DNA of 64,000 nucleotides from Macrobrachium rosenbergii. Taxonomy: Eukaryota; Arthropoda; Malacostraca; Decapoda; Palaemonidae. Positions 36,270-51,200 of the stretch are shown piece after piece (positions within the stretch are counted from its first letter, which is position 1; every line of letters begins with the position of its first letter). The DNA lies in NCBI RefSeq assembly GCF_040412425.1, contig NC_089761.1:20465644-20529643 (forward strand), read 5' to 3'. Position numbers and translations under genes: made by a program. Under the pieces are notes generated by a model. It saw nothing but the letters and a program-made list of their open reading frames with translations. It ran no database searches and had not been told where the DNA came from.

Positions 36270-39200
36270 CTGAAATACAATAGATTATTTATTATATATT
36301 TGTCCAGTTATTTGTTGCTTAGATACTGTCAATAGGCCTAGATGTTATATATGAACTGCCAACATTTTTAAGACTAATCCACAAAAAAAAATTCTTGTAA
36401 CTCAACAATATCAAGGCATATGCTATCTAAAACAGGCCTCTCCCATTATTTACCAAATCGTTCTTACAAGATGATTTTACAACATACATGCTTTTATTTT
36501 ACAGGTTCTGATCTGGGTGCCAACAAGCTGCCTTATGAAGTAACAATTTGGTTAAGGAGTATAAATAGTTAGGTACGGCCTAAGAAGATCATGGACATGG
36601 TTAAGGAGTCTATAGTCAGGCACAGAATAAGAGGAACATAGACAATCATAATGATTATAATCAAGTAGGCGAACAACCTGCAAGCAGCAAAGGTACACCA
36701 CCAACAAGGGTTTGAAGAGGTCCTTAAACCTAGTGCCCTCTCCATATGCACGAACTTGTACAGGATCATATGGACATGAAGAAAATACAACCACATTTAT
36801 GGGAGAGGAAGAGCAGATGGGTTCCAAATGGAAGTTTAAACCTTAATGACCCAGCCCTGCCAATTTAGCAAAGGTAAGGATTCCCTGTAGAATCCTTAAC
36901 AATTGTAATACGCAATCCATAGAGAAGCAGGCGGGTCCCCTTAATGATGGGCTATATAGTTGAGTAGATACCACAACTGAGAATACATCTGAACTATGAA
37001 AAAACATTATGAAGTACTAATCCTTAACAAAAATAACAATGAGGTCCCACAGACTGTATCATGGGTTGGTATCACAGCTCCTTGGTCTCGGCATCACATC
37101 CTTGGCTACTACTAAGGCTCCTCATTCTCCAAAAACATTCTCAATAATGGTGAAAAATTACTTGACCATCCTCCTTGGTCTCAGCATCACATCCTCAGCT
37201 ACTACTAAGGCCTCATTCTCCAAAACATTCTCAATAATGGTGAAAAAATTACTTGACCATCCTCCTTGGTCTCAGCATCACATCCTCAGCTACTACTAAG
37301 GCTCCTCATTCTCCAAAAACATTCTCAATAATGGTGAAAAATTACTTGACCATCCTCCTTGGTCTCAGCATCACATCCTCAGCTACTACTAAGGCTCCTC
37401 ATTCTCCAAAAACATTCTCAATAATGGTGAAAAATTATTTGACCATCCTCATCTTCTGGGTCTTGTTAGATATCTTGAAAATGACACCAACCCAATCAAG
37501 ACTCTCATGCTGCAGTGTCCAAGAGTCATACCTGGTTCTTCGATAAGGCTGAGGACTGCTAGAAGACTCGGGCAATTTTCATTGTCTGGTGGTGCAAGGC
37601 TGCAACATCTTGGAAAAGGCTCAGCTCCCTGATGGGCAAACTGAGAGCATACAAAGCAAACCCAAGGTGAAACAGCAGTTGCATACATAATAAATGATGG
37701 TAGTTAGGGTTAACCAGAGGCTGACATTGCTTGAAGCTTAAGACCTAGTCCTCTCATAACTTGATTCAGATGTCTTTGAAAATACCTATGATCTTCGAAG
37801 GAAAACCATGAACAAGGAAGATGCAAGTCAACAGCACAGTGTAAGTTGGCGGAATGGCTACTGTAAATGAAGGCACTACTGAATTTGAAAGACTGCTGTC
37901 CAAGGCAAGGATGAATGATGATGATGATGATGAGTGAACTGTATTAGACAGTACAGCAGAAGTAACGTATAAAACAACTTGACACTAGAAGACATTATAT
38001 CCCTGGTAATGCACTAACAGCAGGCATTACAGTTGTCCCTTAACTGAAAAATGCAACACTGACCCTGAAACAGAAGAAGAATCAGAAATACTAGGGTAAA
38101 GAAACCATGGCAAAGGCGAATCACTGGATGGCCCATGGGAGATGCTGAAGAAAAGAAAAAATTGAAAGAGACAAACCAAGATAACTTTAGGGCAGTTGGC
38201 AATAGGTGAAGGCTGCATTGTAGACCGAGATTAAACGTGTACAAAAATGCAGGTTTTGCCGTCTGCTGGTATGGTTACCCAATGTCACATCAACCAACTA
38301 CAAGTGGATACCAACTACAAGTGGATCACCTGCCAACCTGTCATTCCAGGAGGTGAAATGCATCTTGCATCACCGAAGACGATGCATGAAACAGCAAATA
38401 AGTTGCTGCATAAAACATCTAGAGGCCATGCAAGAAGCAAAATGTCTAGGTATAAGTGAATCAATATAAGTTGTGGTTAATGTTAAATTTGTTGTGTGTT
38501 ATTTTGTAACATGGGCCTATACCACATTTCAAATTTTATCTTCAAGTTTCTAATAAACACCTAACTATTAATTCCATTTTTTATAAACTTCTCCATCCAA
38601 AGCTATTAATTCCATCTTTTATAAACCTCTCCATCCAAAGCTATGTTCTTTCCCCTGACCCTGGCATAAGTTTCTCATTGCTGTCTAAATGTCAGTCATT
38701 ACCTCTACAACTAGCTTCACAAGAATCTTCCTTCACTCAGCTGTCCTTCAAAATTTTCAAATAGACAGATCCAGACTAGTTGGCTGCATCACCTTATCCA
38801 GACTAGTTGGCTGCATCACCTTAGCAAACTAGTTAGCTGTATTACCTGAGCAAGAATAAAGAAGTTACATCAAATGAACTAGTGTTGAATCAGAGGTACC
38901 GTTACACTGAATTTATAAGACAAGAACTGTCCTCCTGCTCCAAATGTGCTTAACAATTGCTAAAAACAAAACTGTTCCAATACAGTATGGGATTTCATCA
39001 ACCAGCACAACATTGCTTAAGGACAGAGCGTAAACAGTACAGTGGAAAACTGGGACCTAGAGTTCATTCAGCGCTAAAACAAAAATTGGCAGTAGAAAGG
39101 TTTGAAAAGTGTACAGTAACAAGAAAACCTTGCAGTCGCACCATGAAACAACTGAATGGAGACTGTGGAAAGAAACGTATAAGAAAGAACATAAATGAAG

Positions 39201-42200
39201 GTACAATCAAAGGAGTGAAAGGGGTTGCAGATATGGGCCGAAGGAACGCTGCAAAGAACCCTGCGTATTCGGTGATAGAAAAAAAAAAGAATAGTTTGTA
39301 TATTCCCATGAGATAACGGTGATGTACACAGACCCCTGTGTATATTCCCATGAGATAACTGCGATGTACACAGACCCAGGGAAGTTGAATCCCATCAAAA
39401 AGTTTCATTGTGCAAGAGGAAGAGGAAACTCTTTCTGGTATTAGCAAAACAAACAGTTACTGTTGTTGTTCATGAACTTCATTACTTGAACAAAAAGACT
39501 AACCCTATGTCCTATGGCTAATGCCAGAAAGCTATTTTTACTTTTACTCCCTATACATGCTCCTTTTTGTCAGCATCTCCCAGTTGTTTCAGTCATACTA
39601 GATACTACCTAAATTCTACTGCCTGCCAGCTTCTCTGCCTCTCAATTGTAATCTCAAACCTCGCAAAACATAGCTGCATAAGTACTAGCTCAAGTGATTC
39701 CTGTTAGTTACCAATATTTTATTAAGCTAAATATGAGACAAAAATTTTGTACAGTGGCCAGTAATAGGAACAAACAATTGAAGCTCCAGCTTGTGTGATC
39801 AAAAGAATTCCTGTTCATTAACCTGACTATGCCCACTTCAGTTCTTTAAATAGGAGGGCCACTCCATGCGTCAACACTTCATAGCTCACAAGAAATGAAA
39901 AGTCCTTAGAATCACAATCTTAGGAAAACAAGAACATGAAAGTCTCCCACCTTTTAGGAGGAATTTTTCCTTGAGAGAATCTCCAAAGAAAAATCAAGAT
40001 CACAATATGGTACACATGAAAATTATGCAGGGAAGGCATATGTCCTTGAGAAAACAAAATAAAACTTTCAAAACATTCACCAAATAAAAAAAAAACAAGA
40101 TTTTCATTGTGAAGTGAAGCAAGCATACCAACCAGCCTAGTGAAGAACCTTTGGTGCAAATCTGCCCTCATTTGTAACTAACATCCTATTACTCAAATAC
40201 TACTTATTTATGATTACTGTTATTCAGTAGATGAAACCTATTCATATGGAACAAGGCCACAGGGGCCACTGACTTGAAATTCAAGCTTCCAAAGAATATG
40301 GTGTTAGGAAGAAGTAAGAGGAAGTAAAGGAAAATACAGAAAGAAGAGATACCACTTATTATAAAAAAGATAATGTATCAAAATGTAAGGAGAATAACAC
40401 TAGGGCAGTAATGCATTGCATTTTTGCCTGAACTTCTGAAGTTCCAATTGCATGACACATCTATGAGGCTGTTCCACAGTCCAATGGTGTGAAGATAAAA
40501 GGACCTCTGGAACTGAGAAGTTAGAGCAACGAGGCATTTGCCTGCATATTGGGAAATCGCTGTTGCTGTGAACCTGGTTGCTTTCTCAGCAGATAGGGAT
40601 TGGGATCGGTGTGAATGTGAGCGTCTCTGTTGACATACAACTTACGAAGAAAAAGTGACAAAAATAAAAAGACCATCTGTTGATAGTCTTAATCCTCTTC
40701 ACATATTACTAGGAAAAAGAAACCTACCTCAGATCACTCTATCTAAAGATAAATCTCTGGCACAAGCAGACATCACGGAGAACAGTATCAGTAAAGGAAA
40801 TTCCACAAATGACCTAAAACAGTTTGCATTGATTTTACCACTCTTATAAATGTGAAGCCTTGCAAACAATGCCTCAATTTTTGTGCAGCATTTGCCAATA
40901 TTTTATCATTAGATATTTCTCAAACAGTAGATGCAAGTCAAAAGTTACACCTAGAACAGTTAAAGCTTCAGAATCATTCGGCAAAGTTCCATCCACCTGA
41001 AGCAGAGGATGGAGTGAGAAATCTGTACAAGATCTGCTAATCAATAGTGTTTTTGTGAGTTTAGCCTCATATCAGCTTTACTTTCACAACATTTGAAGTT
41101 TTTTAAAGCTCCATGGGAACAAAGCAAACATATGAATTTTTCCACATTTATAACAAGATTAAAACCATCATGCTTACCAATCCAGACGTTTCCTCTTGAT
41201 CATCATCTTCCTCCATGTCACTACATTCATCATAATTAACTTCCATTTCATTAACTGGACCTAAGGAGCTCACTTTCATGGTAGTTGATGGACGGTGCAT
41301 AGGCAACTCTTTTAGTAATGACCCTTCATCATCTCTTAAACTGTCAATATCAAATTCTGCACTTAGTTCTTGAGTCAATGATGCTCCAACTTGTTCTGAA
41401 GACGTTTCTGGTGGCTGTGTGTAGTACTTTATAACACCGCTGTAAAGATCATAAACATTCACTGTTCATTCTGTTACCTAATTACACTGAACATCATACT
41501 ACAATCCCTTTAAAATAAAAGATAGGGGTGAACACTATTATACCAGAACTTTTCTAGATGCAAGTTACACTTAAATACTGTACAGGTCTATATACTGTTT
41601 TGTCCATAAGAGCCACTACTACCAAATTCCAGTCATGTATACTGTTTGGTCAATAAGTACCGCTACTTACGAATTCCAGTCATGTAGAAGTCTGCGAGCA
41701 GCTCCCTCTTTATCAGGTATTCCCTGCTTCTTGAGTTTACCAAATCGTTTTGCAAGCAATGCCAGAAAATCATCTGTAGACTTGTAATCAGCTAAACGAT
41801 AGTGAATCATCAACTGGAAAAATAGTTACTCAATTAAATTTTGGCAAAGATAATGTAATTAATGATAACTGAACTAATTTATGAAAATATGCAGAATACA
41901 GACACATATGTAGAAACCATCCTACCAGAAAGCCCTTATACTGTATCTACAAACTTTTTTCTAAATTACGTTTCCAATAAGGCAAATATATTTTGTAATT
42001 TAATTGGTAATTTCTGCAGTGGTTTGAAATCTCACCTTCAACAAAATAATTAGCCTGTTCTTTACAATTATACTGCTAACCACAATGATATATACCAAAT
42101 CAAAAACTAAATGTTCCCATACTAATTCAATACAACTTAGGTCAATGGCCACGCACTGGGACCTATGACATCATTCAGCGCTGAAATGGAAATTGACAGT

Positions 42201-45200
42201 AAAAGGTTTGAAAGGTGTAACAGGAGGAAAACCTTGCAGTTGCACTATAAATCAACTGTTAGGGAGAGGGTGAAAAGTAAGAAGAAAGAGAATAAGAATG
42301 GAAGTACTGTAAAAGGAATGAAAGGGGTTGCAGCTAGGGGCTGCATGGAGACTGCAAAGAACCTTCAGTAATGCCTAAACTGAACCACATGAAGTGCACT
42401 AACAGCAATAACCCCCTATGGGCCATATTAACTTAAAACATCCAATTATTTTCAAATGTGATGCACATTGGTAGATATTTTCATTTTGTTTTATCAATTT
42501 ACAAACTTCTATTGAATTAAAGACCATCATGAGGAGTAAAATCAATACCGAAGGCTTCTTATGGTATAAATTCTCATGGTTTGATGAATGACTTAGCAGT
42601 GGTAGATAATTTTGCAAGTAAAAGAAAAAAATTGTCAGGTAACAAGGAGACTTAGAACATGAAAACTGACAATCTCATCAACATTTGAAAATAACATTTT
42701 TTTTAATCGATGATTTACTAAACATCAAACAACCTACATGGCTCTTATCTGCCCTCTTAAGGATAGCATCAACAGGAGTAAACAAATCTTGCAGTTCTTC
42801 AATCTTTACTGCATTCCTGAGAGCTGCAGTAGCATCATCCGCATCTTTGCCAGGTAACACAATGCCAGGGCAATCTAGCAACTTCACTTTGGAATCTAGA
42901 ATAATTTCCTGCATTGACCTGAAGTTGACAAATGGTGTTAAGTACACAGTAAGAAATGGATGTTTTAAGATAAGGAAGTCTTTACTATTATAACTGGTAT
43001 GTTGTTACTGTAATTATAGACATTTTCTACATAAAAATGCAGTGGCTATGCAGTAATTCATTTCAGATGAGGTAAATATGTCTCAAATGGGGAGGTGCTG
43101 ATTATAATAAAGTAAATGAAAAAATCAATGTTAAAATTATACATGTAATTTATCATGACTCTTAATGACACAAATCATTTGAACTGGGGCAGATATTTCA
43201 TAAACTTTACATAAAACCAACAATTTAAATAACTAAAACAAGTGCAAATCACTTTCTATAAAAATAAACTTGAAAAACTGTCTTACTTTGTAAAGCCTGG
43301 TGTGGCCCCAACACCACAAGATTTACTTCTTTTCAAACTGTTGATTAAGCTGCTCTTGCCAACATTGGGGAGCCCAACAACACCAACAGTTATGGATGTC
43401 TTGATGTCTTTGTTTCGACAGTAATTTTTCATAAGCTGCATAAGAACATCTGCACCTAAGCACTTTGATGTATGCATTACACCTTCATCAATCTTCATAA
43501 TCCTTGGGAAGAAAATAAGTGAAATCACTTTAGACATACATATAATACAGTACTGTACTGTATTATTAAATCATTAAAAAATGTTTTGACGACTATACAC
43601 ACCACAAAAAATCTTTCACGTTCTTCTGTATATTGTAGTTGATGAAACAAAAATATTTTCCCACAAAGCTTCATAATCACATTACTATATGCAGCAAAGA
43701 TGTTTTGCAATGACTTTACTGGAAAAAAATAAACACTTACTTAGCTGAGGTTTGGCCAAGACGATGACCTTGTACTTGGGTACTAGACTTGAAAACTATA
43801 GTGGGGTATTCCCGTCGCAAATATTTCAGCCATTTTTCCAGGTTTTCTCTTGGTACCAAATCTGCTTTGTTTAAAACGAGAACTAACTTTTTGCTCATCT
43901 GGCCCGTCACAACAGCTTCTAACTGAGGGACACGGGTTCCCAAAGGATCTCGGGCATCTAACACTTCCAAAACAACATCGGCTGCTTCTACTACCTGGGA
44001 GGAAATTATAAATAGATCGATATTATTATTACTATTCAGAAGATAAAGCTTCATTCATAAGGAACAAGCCTACAGAGACCACTGTCCTGAAAATCAAGCT
44101 TCCACAGAATATGGTGTTCATTTGAAAGTTACAAAAGTTAATAAGAAATACTGAAAGAAGAGATCAGTTATTAAAAAGAAAATTAACTAACTTTTCCTGA
44201 CCAGTAATAGAAAGCATCATTTGGAAAAGCCTGACTTTTCCTGACCCGTCTACCCCAACCATATCCAAATTCAACAGACCTTACAGAATTAAACAAGGCC
44301 ATAAAAACCTTTGAACGTCTTTTAACATGATGTTCTTGCTTTACAAAAACATAATAAATTCTCACTTCTTGGCCTATCTTTTGCCTTTTCCTCATAATTT
44401 CTGGCCAGCCCTGTGAGTGAAAACTTTTAGCGTTTCCTCATTTTTTTTTTATTAGTCCTCTACCTTTGCCCTTTCTCCATTTCCTGAACCTTCCAACTGG
44501 TCATTAACCAGCTACTGTACTTACATATCTACTTCTCTGACAACCTACTATATCTCATCACATGACCTATCTATCTCTCAAAATCTTCTCTTTTTCTTTG
44601 TATGTCTTCAAGGCCCAACTAACTGATTACTCACTAGATAACATTTTAAAATACATGAACAAGCAATATCTTTCCACTCTGTCCATACTTTGATAACTTA
44701 TTTATTTTAACTGTCCCAAACATTGGTTTCACAATCCAATGCATACTTAAATATGAGAGGTAACTGTTCTATGCTTTTTGGCATCTTTCTCAACTGCTAA
44801 AATAAACATAAAGACATTGATCCTTGTTGGACACGAACATTTACCATATTCTTCTGATACATCTGCCATTTGTTAAATGAGTCTTAATAGTTCTTCCTAT
44901 ATCTTTGCTTGACTCTGTACATTAGTCATATGCTTTCTCATCACCCACAAATACATAAACCCCTTCACCTTCATCTGGGATTCTTCCTGTTAATGTTTTA
45001 CTATAAAGCTCCCTTTTGCAGTTGACTTTCCATTCAAAAGGTCTTAAAAGAAATTATTTATTCAAGAAATTGTTCTAAACCTTTCCCTACACCTTATATT
45101 ATGCTCCAGCAAACTTTTATAAACATCCCCTTTTTCCTTGCAAATATTTCCTGCAACACTACTTTTCTTCCCAATGTTCAGCTGCAAGCTCTTCATTTAC

Positions 45201-48200
45201 CAAACTTTCATATAATGTATTATTGTCACAACTGGTTCTTGAAGTGCTTCAAACAACTGCTTTTTACTTCAGGTGGCCATGAAGCTTTACCATCTTCTTC
45301 AACCTTAGGACTGGCTCCAAACACATAAAAAAAAAAGGCAATTGGTGAATTTGTTTTAAGGGTTTGGTAACCATCATCATTGTTATTACTAATTTTTACA
45401 TCAGACTTTCATTAGTTTTGTCTTTTGTACTTTTGACCTTAATTTCTATTTGGTCTAAGTTTTACATGATGCCCTTTTCCATGATTTTCCTGGCCTTCTA
45501 CTAGCCATTGTCTTGCTATTTCTACAATTACTACCTCTCTGACTAATCCGCACTCCTTATTGCATGTACAAAAACTACATTCCCAGCTGCTTGACACACC
45601 AACATATCTTACCCATTTGCTATAAGATCTTCTCACTCTACTCCAGCTCCAAGTCCTTGCAGTTTTAGCACAACACTTCAAAATCTCCTCTATTTTCTTT
45701 ATAACTACCAATGACTGCTGTGAACAGCTATACAGGGCTTGTGTGCACATAATTTTTTGCATTGTTTACTAACAGAACAAACTTTTCCACTTAATTCATG
45801 ATGTTGATAAACATTTTCTTACTGTCTTCTCGACATTTGTTTCACAGTCTAGTACGTCTGTAAGGTATCAAATATTTTACTACTTCTGAGAACAGCCTTC
45901 TATCATAATGTGATGCTGTTCCTTCCTTTCTTTCCTCATACTTTTTCTAGACTAGAAATCCCATACTCCATGGTTTCCAATCTTGTGACAACCTCTGTAT
46001 GTTTGAAGCATAGCATCACTGTTCATCCTCCCCCCTTCCCACAGCACCAACATAGCTTCTATGAATATACTCCTTCCTTTGCTTCTTTTCCAGTCACTGT
46101 AAGTTTTATCTTGAATGGATTTTCCATTCTGTTAAACATATCTACAATCCCTAGTTTATTTGCATATACCATATATACTCGTGCAATGTTCGATATTTAA
46201 AGACCAATTTTACGGCAAAAAATTTTGGGGTCGAACATTACACGAGGTATAGTTTTGGAAAAGTGCAAGATTCTGGGACTAGGATACTCCTAGGCTTTGG
46301 ATTTCCTGACAACGGAAGTCAACAAAGTAACATTTCTTTCCACAGAAGTCGACAAACTATTTTTTTTTTGTATAATAAAGACAATAAATATAAATGTTTT
46401 GCTTATCTGAGAATCTTTTATTATTGTTATGTTGTTTCTATATTTATGGCTGTTCTAGGCTATAATAAGTGTAGCCTACATTTCCCAAATGTAAGAAAGT
46501 ATTAGCTGCCATTTGTATTTCATCAGCTGATTTCTCTTCACTTATGATTCACAAAGAATCGTACATACTGAAGGGTACTGAGTAAAAACATTTTGAAAAC
46601 TTTTGATTTAAGAAACAGTAACAAGGTAACAGAGTTAAAAGAATAGTGGAATTGGGTAGAGATTAAAAAATAGAAATGAATGGTTATTATACTGTTAATT
46701 AGTTTTAGTGGTTGAAGAGAGATTAAAGAATAAAAATGTATGATTATACTGTTTGCTAGTTACAAGCTTTTGGTAGTTATGACAAAATTATTGTAAACAA
46801 AGAAGGTTGGAAGTTTTTTTTTCCTTCTGTTTATTATAGCTAATTTTAATGATTTGAAATAAGTATATACTGATTTTTATACATTTTATAGGCATATTCT
46901 ATGCTTTTAGCTTCTTAGTTTAACCCCAATTTTTAGATGTCAGAATCTTAAACTAGGCTATGTAGCGACTTCTAAAATAGCCAAGGCTACCATCATGTTT
47001 TGATTCCAAATATATAGAAACGTAGTCTAGGCTTTTTGCCAGAATCAAAACTCGAACATTGCATCGGGTTATGCTAAAATCCTAATATAGGCAGTTTTTA
47101 AAAAATGAGGGTCGAACATTGCATGGAGTCGAATATTACACAAGTATATATGGTAGGTGTTCCTAGGGGCCTCACATTCTGCATTCCTTTAACTTTCTGT
47201 TATTAAAATAAACAAAACCTAATCAGTGCCAATCCTAGATGAACACCAATATTTCTCTCTCATTTTTCTGATGCTTGCCACTGTCATCAATTTAGATCTG
47301 CATTATGGTACCACTTTGATGAGTTTTTCTATTATCCCCCATTTTTGTAATGACCATCTAATTACTTGTCATGGAACCCTAGTAAATGCCTTCTCAAGAT
47401 CCCAACATATGTGATAATTCCTTCTCAAGATACATACAAATGATATAGTGTCCCCACTACATGTTAATTCTGTACTTGCTTCATTATAAAGCCAACTGCC
47501 TACATCTTCCCTACAGTATCTTCTAAACTATTTGCACCGAATTTTCAGTCATCCTTAAAGATGTGTACCTATAATCTGAATTTTCTGCCAAAGTTAAAAA
47601 AATTGGACAACCTTTGCAAGGGTTACCTGAAATCCAAAATAGCATTCCATGACACTATTAATTTCTGTTTCTCTGTGTTTATCAATTAAGTGAGAGTCAC
47701 AAGGTCTTACTTTAGCAGATGGATACAGTACATGAAACTCGTGTAAGGCAGAAATCAACCATCCAAATATGGCACTGGGCTTACTTTAGTAGATAAAATA
47801 CATGAAGCTTTCTGACCAGGGCAGAAATCAGCCATAAATATGGCAACGAGAGTTACACGATCCTGCTTGATGCACAAAAGAGTATGGGCTCCCTTAACCT
47901 CTTTAGACAACATATACTCTACTGCTACCTCTGCCATGTCAGCATCAGAAAATTACTGAGTCTCTTAGAATGGGCTCGACGGCTGAACAAATACGGATGC
48001 CAACAAACATCATGACTAATACCAACTACATATTTTTAATATTCTGAAAATTTAGATCAAAAGCAACTATATAACCTGAAAGGATATCTATCTCATGACA
48101 AACCAAACAAAAATCATCAATGTCATTATACATCTCGTCAAAATTTAACCCAACAAAAATGAGTCGACGACACTATGATATCACAGAAATCAATAAAAGT

Positions 48201-51200
48201 GCGAACCTACCTTTTTAAATTCTCTGTAGTATGCTCTAGCAGATCTATCATTGAGACCATTCCTTTCGTCACTCTCTTCTGATTCTTTCTTATCAAAATT
48301 TTCACCCCTCTTCTTAGCATGCTGAAGTAGTTCATTAATATTAAAATCCCTGGAAAAGATATAGTGATATATATTAAGGTGTCAACATGGAAACAGACAC
48401 TCTTTAGAAATCACTATAAAATGCTGGGGTCTATTTCACCAAATACTTTACAATCTTCTTTGTCCCCACTGCTACCCCCCTAGAGCTAAGGGGTCAGTTA
48501 CCTTGATGTATCTTCTCTGACTGTTTTTATAGAAAGCATCTGGCATGGCTTAAAAGATTTAGCTAAAGTTTTTACAACAGCATATACTTCACATGGCATG
48601 TATACAAGAAAAGAGGATAGAATCCTCTGCAGCTAGGTTTACAGAATATTTCGACAGTCAGAGATGAGACAGAAGTGCAAATGTGCTGAGATCTTGGGCA
48701 AAGGCTTACTAGTGTTAGCTTTTTATTTCCTATGAACATGATCAGCAGTACACCAAGCCAATGTCCAGTGAAAAAAATACACAACTCTAACCCAATCCTT
48801 ATTTGTTGACAAAATGCTAACTTACAATTCCATATACTGGTTATTAATGCATGTGCAAAATAACGCAGAATGAAAAAAGATGTGGGTTAATGTCAAGTCA
48901 CCATTTTGCATGGGGAATTAACTGCACTTGCACATTCTATCAAGGTAACTTTACTGTTAGTGAGTTAAGGTTTCTAATAAAACTGATCCAACTCTGTCTT
49001 GTATTAATCAAAAACATACTCTTTGACAGAAACAACTTACTAGAATCAAGAAATATCTGTGTAAATAAACCAAAACTGTATATACAGTACTGTACTTTGG
49101 CTAGGTAGTAAACTTTGGTTAATCTCAGTATCTACTTATGTACTTCTATATTTAAAGATAAAACACTTGGGCACATGCCACATTTAAAGCTTTACAAATC
49201 AATGGATTTTATTTCACATGAAAACTGGAATACAAGAAAAAAAAAAAGTCCACATGCCAAACCTATTTAACACAAAGCCAAATGCAACAGTGAGAAAGGT
49301 GACCAAATTTTTGTTCTTAGATCAATATGGAACAAAAGACAAAGATCATCATTAATCATGTTTACACATTAGGTTTCCCTTGGATAAGCGATGTTATTGG
49401 TCTCGTCATTCTCTTTGCCTTATGCACTTTTTGCCTTATTCATGTCTGGAACAGACCCTCATCTACAACCTTACTCCATGGGCTTTGCCTTTTCACTGGT
49501 CTTCATGGTGTCATTTCTATGTCTACTACTAAAAATAAATGCTATTCTCCCTTCTCTACAAGTGGCCAAACCACCTCAATCTATTTTCCATCCCCTAACC
49601 AACCAACTCTTTACTATTTGTTTCTGATGCGATCCTCCAAGCATACTCACACCATGAACCTCGGCACTTTTAAGCTGAACACATTCAAAAGTTACTGAAG
49701 CCACTCTTTAGCTATCAAGACTCAACTTGCAGCCAAAGGTGGTGGTTCCATCCAGTGGGGTACAGAGTAGCCTGTGGCAACTACTGGTCTCCAAAGATCT
49801 TGCAAAAAGGTGCATGTAAAGGCCTCAGTGTGATGGTTACCAGTTTTGGAAGGACAATAGCAAAAATTTAATCCTGCAGAAGCTATCAAGTTCTTTGCAT
49901 CACAAAGATTACTTGATGAAACTAATCATTCACACTTTCATAATCACCTCCTTACTCATTGCTAGACGTACCATAAACATTCACATCTACTTATACTTTT
50001 GCTTGCCACCAACAACCTTGCTGCATTTTATCCATGCTGTTGCTCTTTTTATTACTGCAGTTGCTCTTTTTCTTCAACACAATAAAATCATCTTCCATCT
50101 GTTCACTATTAGTTCTTCTTATGGATGAGAGGCATTAAAAATTCTTTACTGTATTTGAAATTTGCAGTGCTGAGCATCTCCTACACAAGCAGTTCACATT
50201 CAGTACATTCACCCCCACAGTAGGAATACTATGGCTCCTTTGCTTCCTTTCCTATCATCATAACATTGTTTTCTTATCAGCATACAGCAACTGTCAAAAG
50301 CTGCCTTGTAAACATACCTTTACAGCTTTCCCTATTACTATGATAAACATCTGAGGGCACAATGCTGGTCTTTTAATGCACAGTAGGTCATAGGAATTGA
50401 GTGGCATCACCTTGACTCCCACTGGGGTGGTCATGAGTTCAAATCCTGTTCACGATTTGACAATTTTGTGATAACCATTCCTGTTTGCTACTCTTTCTAT
50501 GAACAAACCATTACTCTATGACCATTTCAGTAACAGAGCATGAGAATACTAATTTACTAAACAAATTAGGAACGCTATTCATCATAAAAACTTACCCAAT
50601 GTTTCTTTTCTGAGCAATTATTTGATTCTTCATCTCTTTCCTTCGTTGCTTTGCTTCTTCTAAACGCTTTAAGTGTGCCTCCTTGGATGCTCGCAAATCA
50701 TCTATAACATCTTTGTAGAATGGGAGTTTTAGAGGGATGCCAGGATCTTTTGGTTCTGTAAACAAGATAAATTTATCATTTCCAATGTTTTATTCAGCAT
50801 TTGAGAACTCCTATTACATGTACAGTACTATACACAAAAAAAAAAATGCAGGCATAAAGACTTCTTTCCAATTTTCCTACTATCCTACAGCAATTCTTTA
50901 AGTGCTGTCTATAAATGATAAAACATAAATGCAAAATCCTAACAGAAAAATCAGTAACAGGTCATGATAAAACCATTGAAAAAGTCAAGCTGCTTCCTTG
51001 TAATGTTTACCTATGTAATTACAACTTGTTAACACAGAAAACTAGTATTCCCTCAACATGGCCTTCATGAATACCTCAAATCATTCCATACAGCTTTTGA
51101 AATGGAATACTAAACCCCCTACAACAACATGGATCAATTCTGCCACCCCCTCCAAAAAACAAAATTTACAATGATGGGGTTTCTCAATAATTAAGAGAAG

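Noticed and set aside
41862..42053. Small frames inside GNL3 introns, also 40655-41040 and 48851-49108
   Set aside because: Intronic, short, without motifs or splice signals consistent with alternative exons.
49327..49698. 123-residue plus-strand frame with hydrophobic stretches
   Set aside because: The minus strand here carries an RTE-like 'LRWFGHL' signature, so the plus frame is antisense to a LINE fragment.
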